A stretch of DNA of 64,000 nucleotides from Streptomyces sp. V3I7 (GCF_030817495.1 NZ_JAUSZK010000001.1:3699001-3763000), one strand, 5' to 3'. Positions 10,239-18,448 are shown, counted from the stretch's first letter. Program-made: numbers and translations. Notes: generated from the letters alone by a model not told the origin.

Positions 10239-11849
10239 ATGCACACCAGGCGAACCCCCCGCCATGCCCGGGCCGCGGCACGTTCCAAGGTCACCCTGCT
10301 CGCGGCCGTCGCCGCCCTGCTCGCGTCCGCCTGTTCCGCCGGGACCTCGACGACGGCGGCAGGCAATGCGGCGCAGGCGGTGCTGGCCGCGCTGCCCCGA
10401 GCGACACCGTCCGCGCTCGCGCCGTACTACACGCAGAAACTCCGCTGGCGCGGCTGCGGAGCCCCCGGCTTCGAGTGCACGACCATGAAGGCGCCGCTGG
10501 ACTACGCCGACCCCGCCGCGGGCGACGTGAAGCTCGCCGTGGCCCGCAAGAAGGCCGCGGCCTCGGAGTCGGCCGGCGCCAGGGGCAAGCCGTACGGTTC
10601 GCTGCTGGTCAACCCGGGCGGTCCGGGCGGCTCCGCGATCGGCTACCTCCAGAGCTACGCCGGCGTCGGCTACCCGGCCGAGGTCCGCTCGCACTACGAC
10701 ATGGTGGCGATGGACCCGCGCGGCGTGGCCCGCAGCGAGCCCGTCGAGTGCCTCAGCGGGCCGCAGATGGACACGTACACGCAGGTCGACACGACGCCCG
10801 ACGACCACGCGGAGACGGACGCGCTGGCCGGGGCGTACCGGAAGTTCGCGGAGGGCTGCGGGGCGCACGCGGCGGGGCTGCTGCGCCATGTCTCCACCGT
10901 CGAGGCGGCCCGTGACATGGACATCCTGCGCGCGGCCCTGGGGGATCCGAAGCTGAACTACGTGGGGGCGTCCTACGGGACCTTCCTCGGGGCGACGTAC
11001 GCCGGGTTGTTCCCGGACCGGGTGGGCCGCGTGGTCCTGGACGGCGCGATGGACCCGACCCTGACCGCCCGCAAGCTGAACCTGGAGCAGGCCGCGGGCT
11101 TCGAGACCGCGTTCCAGGCCTTCGCGGAGGACTGCGTACGGCAGCCCGACTGCCCTCTCGGCGGCAAGGGCGCGACGCCCGCCCGGGTCCGCGACCGCCT
11201 CGCGGCCTTCTTCCGCAAGCTCGACGCGCATCCGATCCCCGCCGGTGACGCGGACGGCCGCAAGGTCGGCGAGGCCCTCGCCACCACCGGGGTGATCACG
11301 GCGATGTACGACGAGTCGTCCTGGCCGCGGCTGCGCGAGGCGCTGACCTCGGCCATGAAGGAGAACGACGGCGCCGGACTGCTCACCCTCGCCGACAGCT
11401 ACTACGAGCGCGACGCCGAGGGCCACTACGCGAACCTGATGTTCGCCAACGCCGCCGTGAACTGCCTGGACCTCCCGCCCGCCTTCGACACCCCGGAGCA
11501 GGTCGAGAAGGCGCTGCCCGAATTCAAGCGGGCCTCCCCGGTCTTCGGCGAAGGCTTGGCGTGGGCGTCGCTGAGCTGCGCGTACTGGCCGGTGAAGCCC
11601 ACGGGCGCACCCCACCGGATCGAGGCGAGGGGTGCGGCGCCGATCGTGGTCGTGGGCACCACCCGCGACCCGGCGACCCCGTACCGCTGGGCTCAGTCCC
11701 TGGCCCGCCAGCTCTCATCGGCCCGCCTGCTCACCTACGATGGCGACGGCCACACCGCCTACGTCCGCGGCAGCCGCTGTATCGACTCCGCGATCGACGC
11801 CTACCTGCTCAAGGGCACCCCGCCGGCCGACGGAAAGCGCTGCTCGTAA
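10239..11849 (+). CDS. Secreted alpha/beta-hydrolase, tripeptidyl aminopeptidase-like (536 aa)
   Basis: Exported serine peptidase of the S33 / Streptomyces SlpD-SlpE type. An Arg-rich N-terminus and a hydrophobic stretch lead to ALLASAC, with Cys32 a possible lipobox Cys. The hydrolase fold carries nucleophile Ser245 in GASYG, an oxyanion HG-like segment NPGGPGGSA, Asp477 in TTRDPAT and His505 in DGDGHTAY, so the triad looks complete. Start ATG 10239 has TACGCT exactly six bases upstream (leaderless). The longer reading from 10212 would only add nine residues before the signal sequence. Likely role: trimming N-terminal tripeptides from exported proteins or peptides. I recall the S. coelicolor orthologue in the same place. 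Confidence 0.88.
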   Translation: MHTRRTPRHARAAARSKVTLLAAVAALLASACSAGTSTTAAGNAAQAVLAALPRATPSALAPYYTQKLRWRGCGAPGFECTTMKAPLDYADPAAGDVKLAVARKKAAASESAGARGKPYGSLLVNPGGPGGSAIGYLQSYAGVGYPAEVRSHYDMVAMDPRGVARSEPVECLSGPQMDTYTQVDTTPDDHAETDALAGAYRKFAEGCGAHAAGLLRHVSTVEAARDMDILRAALGDPKLNYVGASYGTFLGATYAGLFPDRVGRVVLDGAMDPTLTARKLNLEQAAGFETAFQAFAEDCVRQPDCPLGGKGATPARVRDRLAAFFRKLDAHPIPAGDADGRKVGEALATTGVITAMYDESSWPRLREALTSAMKENDGAGLLTLADSYYERDAEGHYANLMFANAAVNCLDLPPAFDTPEQVEKALPEFKRASPVFGEGLAWASLSCAYWPVKPTGAPHRIEARGAAPIVVVGTTRDPATPYRWAQSLARQLSSARLLTYDGDGHTAYVRGSRCIDSAIDAYLLKGTPPADGKRCS

Positions 11850-11888
11850 CCCCGCCCCACACCCCGGGAGCCCGCCTTCCGGAGCGTG

Positions 11889-11918
11889 TTCGGAGCACCC
11901 CCGGAAACTGTGTAGACT
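11889..11918 (+). promoter_or_regulatory. Probable promoter of tRNA-Thr
   Basis: TTCGGA (11889-11894) and TAGACT (11913-11918) are 18 bases apart, placing transcription start about 32-35 bases before the mature tRNA. Confidence 0.5.
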
Positions 11919-11956
11919 TACCGACGTTGCCGATCGCACCATAGTGCGGACGGCGC

Positions 11957-12030
11957 GCCGCCTTAGCTCAGATGGCCAGAGCAACGCACTCGTAATGCGT
12001 AGGTCTCGGGTTCGAATCCCGAAGGCGGCT
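11957..12030 (+). tRNA. tRNA-Thr, anticodon CGT
   Basis: All four arms pair. Acceptor GCCGCCT/AGGCGGC (11957-11963 and 12023-12029), D stem GCTC/GAGC, anticodon stem ACGCA/TGCGT with loop CTCGTAA (anticodon CGT at 11991-11993), a 5-base variable loop, and T stem TCGGG/CCCGA with loop TTCGAAT. The discriminator is T12030. CCA is not encoded. It reads ACG codons. A strong terminator follows. Confidence 0.97.
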
Positions 12031-12035
12031 CAGCG

Positions 12036-12073
12036 AAAGGGCCAGGTCACGGCAATCCGTGACCTGGCCCTTT
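12036..12073 (+). terminator. Strong hairpin after tRNA-Thr
   Basis: Perfect 17-bp stem (12036-12052 with 12057-12073) around the loop CAAT, rich in A on the left and T on the right, so it can work in both directions. It ends the tRNA transcript. The convergent phosphatidyltransferase gene ends 90 bases further on. Confidence 0.9.
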
Positions 12074-12162
12074 GGTTTGTGTCGGGACCGGAGGTCCGGG
12101 ATCGTGCGCGGCGGCAGGCCGGAGGGTGGCTCCGGCCTGCCGGGGTCGTGGGGGAGGGGGCG

Positions 12163-13188
12163 TCAGGACGCCGTGGCCATGTCCTCGCGGCTCAGGGAGT
12201 CGAGGGTGCGGCCGAAGTCGCGGGTCGAGAGCAACAGCTTGTAGATGATGGCGAGTTCGAAGACCAGGAGCAGGGCGCCGGAGGCGATCGTCACGGTGGG
12301 TATCGCGTTGAAGAGCGGGCCGACGATGAAGACGCCCATCTGGAACTCGATGCCGCTGATCACGTGGGTGCGGATGCGGTGGCGCAGCAGGAAGGACCGG
12401 GCCCGCAGGTAGAGCGGGAAGCGGTGGCGGAACTCCTGGTGCAGGTCGATGACGTTGGCCCGGCCCGGCTTGGCGGCGGTGGAGCCGTTGTCGGAGGTGA
12501 CCGGCTGGGTGGTGTCGAGAATCTCCCCGGACGTCGCTTCCAGCGTCTCGCCGGAGGCGGCGGCCTTGCCGAGGTCCTGCTCGATGTCCGCCTCGGGGTT
12601 CTCGCGGAGCAGATCCTCCATGAAGGCCACGCGCGAGGCGTTCTCCGCGCGGCGGGCGGCGCGGATGCGGGCCTTGATCTGGCGGCGCATGGTGTGCCGC
12701 GTCTTGAAGATCTCCAGCGAGTTGATGTAGCGGAGGCCGTCGAGGAAGACGACGACGGTCGCCAGCCACACGTAGATGATCTCGCCGGTCTGGTGGTACT
12801 GACCGGCCATCAGCGCGACCGCGCAGGCCATCACGCGGATGCGGTCGAAGATGTAGTCCAGCCACGCGCCGAAGACGGAGCCCTGGCCCGTCAGGCGGGC
12901 CACCTTGCCGTCCATGCAGTCGAGGATGAAGCTCAGGTGGTAGACGAGCGCGCCGGCGATCAGCCAGCGCCAGTCCCCCATGGCGAAGCAGCCGGCGGCC
13001 CCCAGGCCGAGCAGGAGCGCTCCCCAGGTGATCTGGTTCGGCGTGATCCTCGTGCGCATCGCGGTGAGGCGCACCAGGGGGGTGGCGACGGGGTCGACGA
13101 GCAGCACCGTCCACCACGCGTCACGCTTCTTCTGCGTGATGCGCCGGACCTCGGCGAGGGGTGGAATGTCCCGGCGGGGGGTTGACAT
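12163..13188 (-). CDS. CDP-alcohol phosphatidyltransferase family protein (341 aa)
   Basis: Integral membrane enzyme that joins a CDP-activated lipid (or CDP-alcohol) to an alcohol. The full family signature D-x2-DG-x2-AR-x8-G-x3-D-x3-D is visible around residues 90-113 (starting DCMDGKVAR), so the metal site is intact. Several hydrophobic segments flank it. A ~90-residue polar insertion rich in charged residues lies between the catalytic half and the last helices. AGGA nine bases upstream supports ATG 13188; an in-frame ATG at 13221 has no ribosome site. The acceptor alcohol cannot be told from sequence; inositol phosphate or another polyol are options. Confidence 0.8.
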   Translation of the reverse strand: MSTPRRDIPPLAEVRRITQKKRDAWWTVLLVDPVATPLVRLTAMRTRITPNQITWGALLLGLGAAGCFAMGDWRWLIAGALVYHLSFILDCMDGKVARLTGQGSVFGAWLDYIFDRIRVMACAVALMAGQYHQTGEIIYVWLATVVVFLDGLRYINSLEIFKTRHTMRRQIKARIRAARRAENASRVAFMEDLLRENPEADIEQDLGKAAASGETLEATSGEILDTTQPVTSDNGSTAAKPGRANVIDLHQEFRHRFPLYLRARSFLLRHRIRTHVISGIEFQMGVFIVGPLFNAIPTVTIASGALLLVFELAIIYKLLLSTRDFGRTLDSLSREDMATAS

Positions 13189-13336
13189 GCTGCAGCGTCC
13201 TAACGTTCGAATGAGGTTCAAGTCACGTTAGGGAGGCCTTTACGCGAAGTACAAGATCCTGGTTGTGCAACCTTGTGGGGAGGGTAAGAGTCGTACTCCA
13301 TGCCCCGGTCCATGGGTGTCCTGGATCCCGGACGCG

Positions 13337-15025
13337 TCATTTGGCGTCCGCGTAGCACTCCACCACGGCCGTCGTGAACGGAAAGTGCACCGGCGTCGGT
13401 CCGAACGTCAGCCGGCCCGCCAGATCGGCCGCCTCCCGGATGGCCGCGGCCACAGTGGCGGCCTCCTCCTCGGGACAGTGCACGATCACCTCGTCGTGCT
13501 GGAAGAAGACCAGTTCGGCCGCCAGGTCCGCGCAGGTGCGCCGCAGGGCGGCGAGCATCAGCAGGGCCCAGTCGGCGGCGCTGCCCTGGACGACGAAGTT
13601 GCGGGCGAAGCGGCCGCGGGCGCGCGCGTTGGTCGAGGCGTAGCCCGGCACCCAGCCGTCCGCGGCCGGTTCCTCCGGATCGCCCTGGGGAAGGCCCGCC
13701 TCCTCGGCCGCGTCCCCGCCCGCGCCTGCCGCCGGCGGGCAGGTCCGGCCCAGCCAGGTGCGCACCAGCCGGCCCTCCTCACCGGCCCGGGCCGCGTCGT
13801 CGACGTACGCCACCGCCTGGGGGAAGCGGCGTCTGAGGGCGGCGAGGTTCTTCAGGCCGTCGCCGGAGGTCTGGCCGTAGACCGCGCCGAGCACCGCGAT
13901 TTTGGCCTGGTCGCGGTCGCCGGAGAAGGCGCGGTCGGAGACGGACTGGTAGAGGTCGCTCTCGCGGCCGGCCACCTCCATCAGGCCGGGGTCGCGGGAG
14001 ATCGCCGCCAGGACGCGCGGTTCCATCTGGTCGGCGTCGGCCACGACCAGCCGCCAGCCCGGGTCGGCGACCACGGCCCGCCGGATCACCTTGGGGATCT
14101 GCAGCGCGCCCCCGCCGTTGGTCACCCAGCGCCCGGTGACCGTCCCGCCCGCGAGGAACTCCGGCCGGAACCGCCCCTCGCGCACCCAGTTGTGGAGCCA
14201 GGACCAGCCGTGCGCCACCCAGATCCGGTACAGCTTCTTGTACTCCAGCAGCGGCTTCACCGCCGGATGGCCGAGGGACTCGATCTCCCAGCGGCGGGTG
14301 GATCCGACCTTGATCCCGGCCTGGGCGAAGGCCTTGACCACGTCGGCGGGCAGATCGGGGCGCACCCGGCGCCCGAACGCGGCCGACACCTCGTCCGCCA
14401 GCTCGGTGAGGCGGCGCGGCTCGCCCCCGCCCGCGTACCGCTCGCCGAGCAGATCGCGCAGCACCTCCCGGTGCACGTCCGCGCTCCAGGGCAGGCCCGA
14501 GCGGTTCATCTCGGCGGCCACCAGCATCCCCGCCGACTCGGCGGCGGTCAGCAGCCGCATACGGTCGGGGTGTTCGGCCTGATCGTGCCGCCGCTGCTGC
14601 TCGGCGTGGACCGCGGCGAGGTCTTCGAGCGGCAGATGGACACCCTGCGGCTCGAACAGCGAGGACTGCGCGCCCGGTTCGGCCGCGCGCTGCGGAGGAT
14701 CGGGTGGTACGGGGGCGCCGCGCAGCCGGGCCAGAGCGGCGGCCGCCGAGCGTGGCTCGCCGTACCGCCCCTCGTGGCCCAGCAGGAGTGTCTCGGCGTC
14801 CTCGACGTCGTAGCACCGCTCCACTCGCACCCCCGTGGCGAGCAGGCGCGGGTAGACCTCGGCGGTCGACCGCCACACCCAGCGCGTCACCTCCGGCCGC
14901 TCCCGTACCGCCCCGGCGAGATCGCTCTCCCGCCGGACCGGGCCGGCGAGCAGCCCGTCCCGGCCGAGGGGGGCGAGTTCCGCGCCACCGTCCTCGGCCG
15001 GGGCGAGCACCCACCGTTCGGCCAT
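13337..15025 (-). CDS. Family-A DNA polymerase-like protein, annotated elsewhere as bifunctional 3'-5' exonuclease/polymerase (562 aa)
   Basis: The C-terminal half has the three polymerase motifs: A (DADQMEPRVLA, near residue 328), B (RDQAKIAVLGAVYG) and C (QHDEVIV, near residue 509). In motif B the position of E. coli Phe762, which shapes dNTP choice, is Leu. The N-terminal ~190 residues occupy the place of a 3'-5' exonuclease, but I cannot find the usual Asp-x-Glu motif, so proofreading is doubtful. There is no 5' nuclease domain. This is not the main PolA, which should be elsewhere; a repair or translesion role is likely. CAGACT seven bases before ATG 15025 suggests a leaderless start. Confidence 0.8.
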   Translation of the reverse strand: MAERWVLAPAEDGGAELAPLGRDGLLAGPVRRESDLAGAVRERPEVTRWVWRSTAEVYPRLLATGVRVERCYDVEDAETLLLGHEGRYGEPRSAAAALARLRGAPVPPDPPQRAAEPGAQSSLFEPQGVHLPLEDLAAVHAEQQRRHDQAEHPDRMRLLTAAESAGMLVAAEMNRSGLPWSADVHREVLRDLLGERYAGGGEPRRLTELADEVSAAFGRRVRPDLPADVVKAFAQAGIKVGSTRRWEIESLGHPAVKPLLEYKKLYRIWVAHGWSWLHNWVREGRFRPEFLAGGTVTGRWVTNGGGALQIPKVIRRAVVADPGWRLVVADADQMEPRVLAAISRDPGLMEVAGRESDLYQSVSDRAFSGDRDQAKIAVLGAVYGQTSGDGLKNLAALRRRFPQAVAYVDDAARAGEEGRLVRTWLGRTCPPAAGAGGDAAEEAGLPQGDPEEPAADGWVPGYASTNARARGRFARNFVVQGSAADWALLMLAALRRTCADLAAELVFFQHDEVIVHCPEEEAATVAAAIREAADLAGRLTFGPTPVHFPFTTAVVECYADAK

Positions 15026-15074
15026 GGACGAGAGTCTGTCAGGAGGGTCTGACAATCGCCTCTGACCTGCGGTT

Positions 15075-15819
15075 TCAGTCCTTCTGAGGCGCCTCGTCCC
15101 GCTGCTCCGTCAGCAGGGCGAGCACCCTGCCGATGTACTCCTCGGTCGCCGCCTTGGTGATGCCGAGGCCGCTGAGGACGCCCTGGCCGTTCTCGTGCTC
15201 CAGCAGGGCCAGCAGGAGGTGCTCGGTGCCGATGTAGTTGTGGCCGAGGCGGAGGGCCTCGCGGAAGGTGAGTTCCAGGACCTTCTTGGCGTCCGGGCCG
15301 TACGGGATCAGCTCCGGGACGTCGTCCGCTGCGGGCGGGAGCGCCGCGGTGGCCGCCTGCCGTACGACGTCCAGGAGCACTCCCTGTGCGGTGATCGCCT
15401 TCGCGGCCAGGCCCTCCGGCTCGGCGAGCAGGCCGAGGACCAGGTGCTCGGGGCGGCCCTCGGGGTTGCGGGTGGCCACGGCCTCGTTGTGCGCGGCCAT
15501 GACCACGTTCCGCGCCCGCGGGGGTGTAGCGGCTGAAGCCCTGGCTGGGGTCGAGGTCGGCCGACTCCTTGGGCACGAACCGCTTCTGCACTGCCTGCCG
15601 GGTCACGCCCATGCTCTTGCCGATCTCGGTCCAGGATGCGCCCGAGCGGCGAGCCTGGTCGACGAAGTGACCGATCAGGTGGTCGGCCACGTCGCCGAGG
15701 TGGTCCGCGGCGATGACCGCGTCCTGGAGCTGGTCGAGCGGTTCGGGGTGGACCTTCTTGATCGCCTCGATGAGGTCGTCCAGGCGCACGGATGCGGTGA
15801 TCTTCGAGTTGGTCGCCAT
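15075..15819 (-). pseudogene. HTH / Clp-N domain protein, split by a +1 frameshift
   Basis: From ATG 15819 the frame encodes about 98 residues with a helix-turn-helix (WTEIGKSMGVTRQAVQKRF). The Clp N-terminal-like part (NPEGRPEHLVLGLL and [16 protein letters not shown]) continues to 15075 in another frame. The join falls in a run of five G at 15520-15524 (plus strand); removing one restores ...SRYTPRARNVVMAAHNEA..., the sequence I expect from relatives. It is therefore either a recent mutation or a base-calling error in a homopolymer. The family pairs DNA binding with a ClpC-type peptide-binding domain but has no ATPase, so a regulator sensing unfolded protein or a Clp adaptor is plausible. 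It has a strong promoter with operator repeats. Confidence 0.8.
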
Positions 15820-15820
15820 G

Positions 15821-15867
15821 TGTCAACCGTAGGTTGCCTCTAGGGGGGTGTCAACGGCTGGTTGACA
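15821..15867 (-). promoter_or_regulatory. Promoter with twin operators for the HTH/Clp-N gene
   Basis: On the minus strand TTGACA (15854-15849), a 17-base spacer and TACGGT (15831-15826) form a near-consensus housekeeping promoter. TACGGT ends six bases before ATG 15819 (leaderless). A perfect inverted repeat TGTCAAC-N5-GTTGACA at 15849-15867 covers the -35. A second, degenerate copy (TGTCAAC-N5-GTTGCCT) at 15821-15839 covers the -10 and start. The centres are 28 bases apart. This looks like repression, probably by the gene's own HTH protein. Confidence 0.75.
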
Positions 15868-15989
15868 GTCCATTCAGGGGCCGGCGGTGTCCGGTTGACC
15901 GCGGGTCAGACAGTTAGTGCCGGGCCTTTATCCACAGGCTGTGGACAGCGCACGGCCCGCTGTCCGTGCGGCGTGGCACGATCGAGGAC

Positions 15990-17105
15990 GTGACCAGCAC
16001 TGCCAGCACCGTCGAGCGGGCCTTCCGCGTCTCCCTCTACGACGACACCGACACCGGGCTCGACACGGGCGCCTCCCTGCTCGCGGCCGACCCCGCCGCG
16101 GACGCCGAACTCACGCGGCGTGGCGAGGACTTCGTGGCGGCGGCCTGGCAGCGCGGCTGGCAGCCCGCCGACGTCGTACGCCTGGTGCGGCGGGAGCTGA
16201 CGGACCCGCATGTGCTGCTGGCCGCCGGGCTGATCCGGACGCAGGCCGGCCGTGACCGGCCGCGCGGGCGGCGCTGGGCGGCCCAGTTGGAGGACCTGCC
16301 CGAGCACTCGATACCTGGCGTCGACCGGTTCACGCACGCCACCACCGTCCTGGAGCTGTACCGCCTGCTGCTGCGCCTGCCCGCCCTGGAGCCTCTTGAC
16401 GAGGCCCCGCCCCGTCAAGGGCGGCGGGACCAGCCCGCCTCCCGCATGCTCACCCGTGTCCGGGCGCTGCTCGCCAAGGCGGAGGCGACCGGGTTCCCGG
16501 AGGAGGCGGAGGCGCTGAGCGCCAAGGCGCAGGAACTCATGGCGCGGCACAGCATCGACGAGGCCCTGCTCGCCGCGCAGGCGCCCGCGCCGGACGCGCC
16601 GGGTGCCTGCCGGGTCGGGGTCGAGCCGCCGTACGAGCAGGCCAAGGCCGTGCTGCTGGACGCGGTGGCCCGCGCGAACCACTGCCGCGCGGTGTGGAAC
16701 GAGCCGTTCGCCTTCTCCGCGGTCGTCGGCTTCGAGGCCGACCTGGAGGCGGTCGAACTCCTCTACACCTCGCTCCTCGTGCAGGCCACGCGCGCGATGG
16801 CGAAGGCGGAGGCGGCGCAACGGGCGGGCGGCAGGAAGCGGACCAAGACCTTCCGGCAGTCCTTCCTGGCGGCCTACGCCCATCGCGTCGGCGACCGGCT
16901 CGCGGCCGCCGCCGAGACCCAGGTCACCCAGGACCTGCTCCCGGTGCTGGCGACCCGCGAGGTCGCCGTCACCGGGCGCATGGAGCGCATGTTCCCGGAG
17001 ACCACCACGACCCGCCTGCGCGGCGTGAGCGACGAGGCGGGCTGGGAGGAGGGTGTGCGCGCCGCCGACCAGGCCCAGGTGCGGGCCCGGCCGCGACTCG
17101 GCTGA
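15990..17105 (+). CDS. DUF2786-containing protein (371 aa)
   Basis: A DUF2786 segment (VRALLAKAEATGFPEEAEAL... ARHSIDEALL) lies around residues 150-185. This short domain is found in actinobacterial and phage proteins of unknown role. The N-terminal part is alpha-helical; the C-terminal ~170 residues are also helical with an Arg/Lys-rich stretch (RAGGRKRTKTFRQSF) that might bind nucleic acid. CACGAT seven bases before GTG 15990 suggests a leaderless start. It is divergent from the HTH/Clp-N gene, with 170 bases between them. Confidence 0.75.
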   Translation: MTSTASTVERAFRVSLYDDTDTGLDTGASLLAADPAADAELTRRGEDFVAAAWQRGWQPADVVRLVRRELTDPHVLLAAGLIRTQAGRDRPRGRRWAAQLEDLPEHSIPGVDRFTHATTVLELYRLLLRLPALEPLDEAPPRQGRRDQPASRMLTRVRALLAKAEATGFPEEAEALSAKAQELMARHSIDEALLAAQAPAPDAPGACRVGVEPPYEQAKAVLLDAVARANHCRAVWNEPFAFSAVVGFEADLEAVELLYTSLLVQATRAMAKAEAAQRAGGRKRTKTFRQSFLAAYAHRVGDRLAAAAETQVTQDLLPVLATREVAVTGRMERMFPETTTTRLRGVSDEAGWEEGVRAADQAQVRARPRLG

Positions 17106-17153
17106 GCCGCGCCCGGTCGGCACCGATCTTCGGTCGCCGGGGCTGAACGCTCG

Positions 17154-17687
17154 TCAGTCGCCGGGCTGCTGGAAGGCGCTCACGGAGGCGTCGGGGGTGT
17201 TCTCGGCGGCCGTGCCGGCGACCGGGCCGTACTTCCACGGGAAGCTCTGCGTGGAGTCGGAGCCGGGCAGGGAGACCTTCACGGACTCGGCCGCCAGGCT
17301 CGTCTCGCCGCCGTCCTTGCCGCGGACGTAGGAGATGGCGAACGACGCGGAGTCGCCCTTGGCGAGCTTCAGCTTCTGCGGCTTCGCGCCCTTCAGGGCG
17401 TGGACGGCCGCCGAGGTGTCGCCCTGCTGGAGGGTGACACCGGGGAAGTGGTCCAGGGTGCAGGGGGCGCTCTGGTTGGTGATGCTGACGGGCACCTCGC
17501 CGGTGTCGCCCGCGGCCGGCGCCATGCTCGCCGGCCCGATCTCCACGGAGACCGAGCCGATCTGGCAGGCGGACTTGTCCGCACTGCCGCCGTTGCTGCC
17601 ACCGGCGGCGGTGTCGCCGCCGTCGGTGCAGGCGGTCAGGGCGAGGGCGGCGGCGACGGCGGTGACGGTGAGCGGAATGGCGCGCAT
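17154..17687 (-). CDS. DUF4232-type lipoprotein (177 aa)
   Basis: Typical lipoprotein signal: MRAIPLT, a hydrophobic stretch and the lipobox LTAC with Cys20, followed by a Gly/Ser/Asp linker. The rest is a beta-rich DUF4232-like domain with two Cys (CQIGSVSVEIG and APCTLDHFPGV) that could form a disulfide. Extracytoplasmic, membrane-anchored; function not known. ATG 17687 begins exactly at the signal peptide, while longer readings upstream are non-coding. Confidence 0.75.
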   Translation of the reverse strand: MRAIPLTVTAVAAALALTACTDGGDTAAGGSNGGSADKSACQIGSVSVEIGPASMAPAAGDTGEVPVSITNQSAPCTLDHFPGVTLQQGDTSAAVHALKGAKPQKLKLAKGDSASFAISYVRGKDGGETSLAAESVKVSLPGSDSTQSFPWKYGPVAGTAAENTPDASVSAFQQPGD

Positions 17688-18008
17688 GAGAGTCGGTTCC
17701 TGTCGAGGTCGTGAGGGTGTCCAAGCATCATCACGCCTCGCACCCGCACCTGGTTGCGCGCCCCACCCGTAAACGCCCGGACGTTGGAACACCAGGGCCG
17801 TGCCGTGCGTCTGTCCTAGTGCCAGGAGTGGTCCGATCCGGACGATCCGGCGCGCGGACGAGCCATCGAAGAGCCCACCGGAGCCCACCGAAGAGCCCAC
17901 CGAAGATCACGAACGGGATCGGCGGCGGCATGTCCTCCGAGGTCCGGGGCACACGGTGGGACGGACGCGGTGACGGGCCACCGAAGCTGTAATCGCAGCA
18001 ACACTCGT

Positions 18009-18056
18009 CGTGCACGTGCATCTGCCCATGCACCTGCACGTGAACGAGGCTATGAT
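18009..18056 (+). promoter_or_regulatory. Inverted repeat and -10 box of the DUF397 gene
   Basis: CGTGCACGTGCA (18009-18020) and TGCACCTGCACG (18029-18040) form 12-base arms with one mismatch around an 8-base spacer. TATGAT (18051-18056) lies 10 bases beyond, so the right arm overlaps the -35 position. A 28-base stretch (18009-18036) recurs 26/28 identical upstream of the ATPase gene at 19161-19188. This is probably the binding site of a shared regulator, with the nearby XRE protein the best candidate. Confidence 0.7.
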
Positions 18057-18067
18057 CCGGCTCGGTC

Positions 18068-18153
18068 GACCGCAGTGACCACAGCACTATGACCACGGCA
18101 CATCGACCGCAGAACCACAGCACCATTGACCACAGCCGAAATGGCCACCACAG
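18068..18153 (+). repeat. Iterated GACCRCAG units in the DUF397 leader
   Basis: Units GACCGCAG or GACCACAG (or one base off) start at 18068, 18077, 18091, 18105, 18113, 18128 and 18146. They lie between the predicted transcription start (about 18063) and the GTG at 18179, so they would be transcribed. Confidence 0.65.
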
Positions 18154-18178
18154 CCAGTGCACCACCGGGGAGCGACCT

Positions 18179-18448
18179 GTGAACCGCGACGTCGACGGCG
18201 TAAACGGGGGGTACGAGGTGTACAACGGCATGGCCGCCACGCAACTGGTCGGCGTGGCCTGGCAGAAGAGCAGGCACAGCAACTCGCAGGGTTCCTGCGT
18301 GGAGTTCGCCCGGCTTCCCGGCGGGGACGTGGCCGTGCGCAACTCGCGCTTCCCGGAGGGCCCTGCGCTCGTCTACACGCGCGCGGAGATCGAGGCGATG
18401 CTGGCGGGCGTCAAGGACGGCGAGTTCGACCACCTCATCGCCGGCTGA
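18179..18448 (+). CDS. DUF397 (BldB/WhiJ-partner type) regulatory protein (89 aa)
   Basis: Carries the DUF397 signature: WQKSRHSNSQGSCVEFARL, then VAVRNSRFPEGPALVYTRAEIEAML. In Streptomyces such small proteins act with XRE/DUF5753 regulators and often an anti-sigma-like ATPase (whiJ and abaA-like loci, Scr1/Scr2) to control development and antibiotics. Both partner types lie next to it here. GTG 18179 follows GGGGAG with seven bases of spacing. The stop codon lies in the first unit of a tandem repeat. It is convergent with the ATPase gene. Confidence 0.85.
   Translation: MNRDVDGVNGGYEVYNGMAATQLVGVAWQKSRHSNSQGSCVEFARLPGGDVAVRNSRFPEGPALVYTRAEIEAMLAGVKDGEFDHLIAG

Larger units (their letters stand above)
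17688..18178. other. 490-bp intergenic region upstream of the DUF397 gene
   Basis: No gene can be supported here. The left part should hold the promoter of the minus-strand lipoprotein. A short direct repeat GAGCCCACCG occurs at 17871, 17881 and 17893. The right part holds the inverted repeat at 18009-18040, a consensus -10 (TATGAT, 18051-18056) and iterated GACCACAG units in the leader of the next gene. Confidence 0.7.

Noticed and set aside
11632..13185. Long plus-strand open frame (517 codons) running through the tRNA-Thr and its terminator
   Set aside because: It crosses a convincing tRNA and is antisense to the CDP-alcohol phosphatidyltransferase; its composition is that of an antisense shadow.
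16969..17724. 251-codon minus-strand open frame overlapping the lipoprotein gene
   Set aside because: Arg/His-rich shadow in another frame of the DUF4232 lipoprotein.
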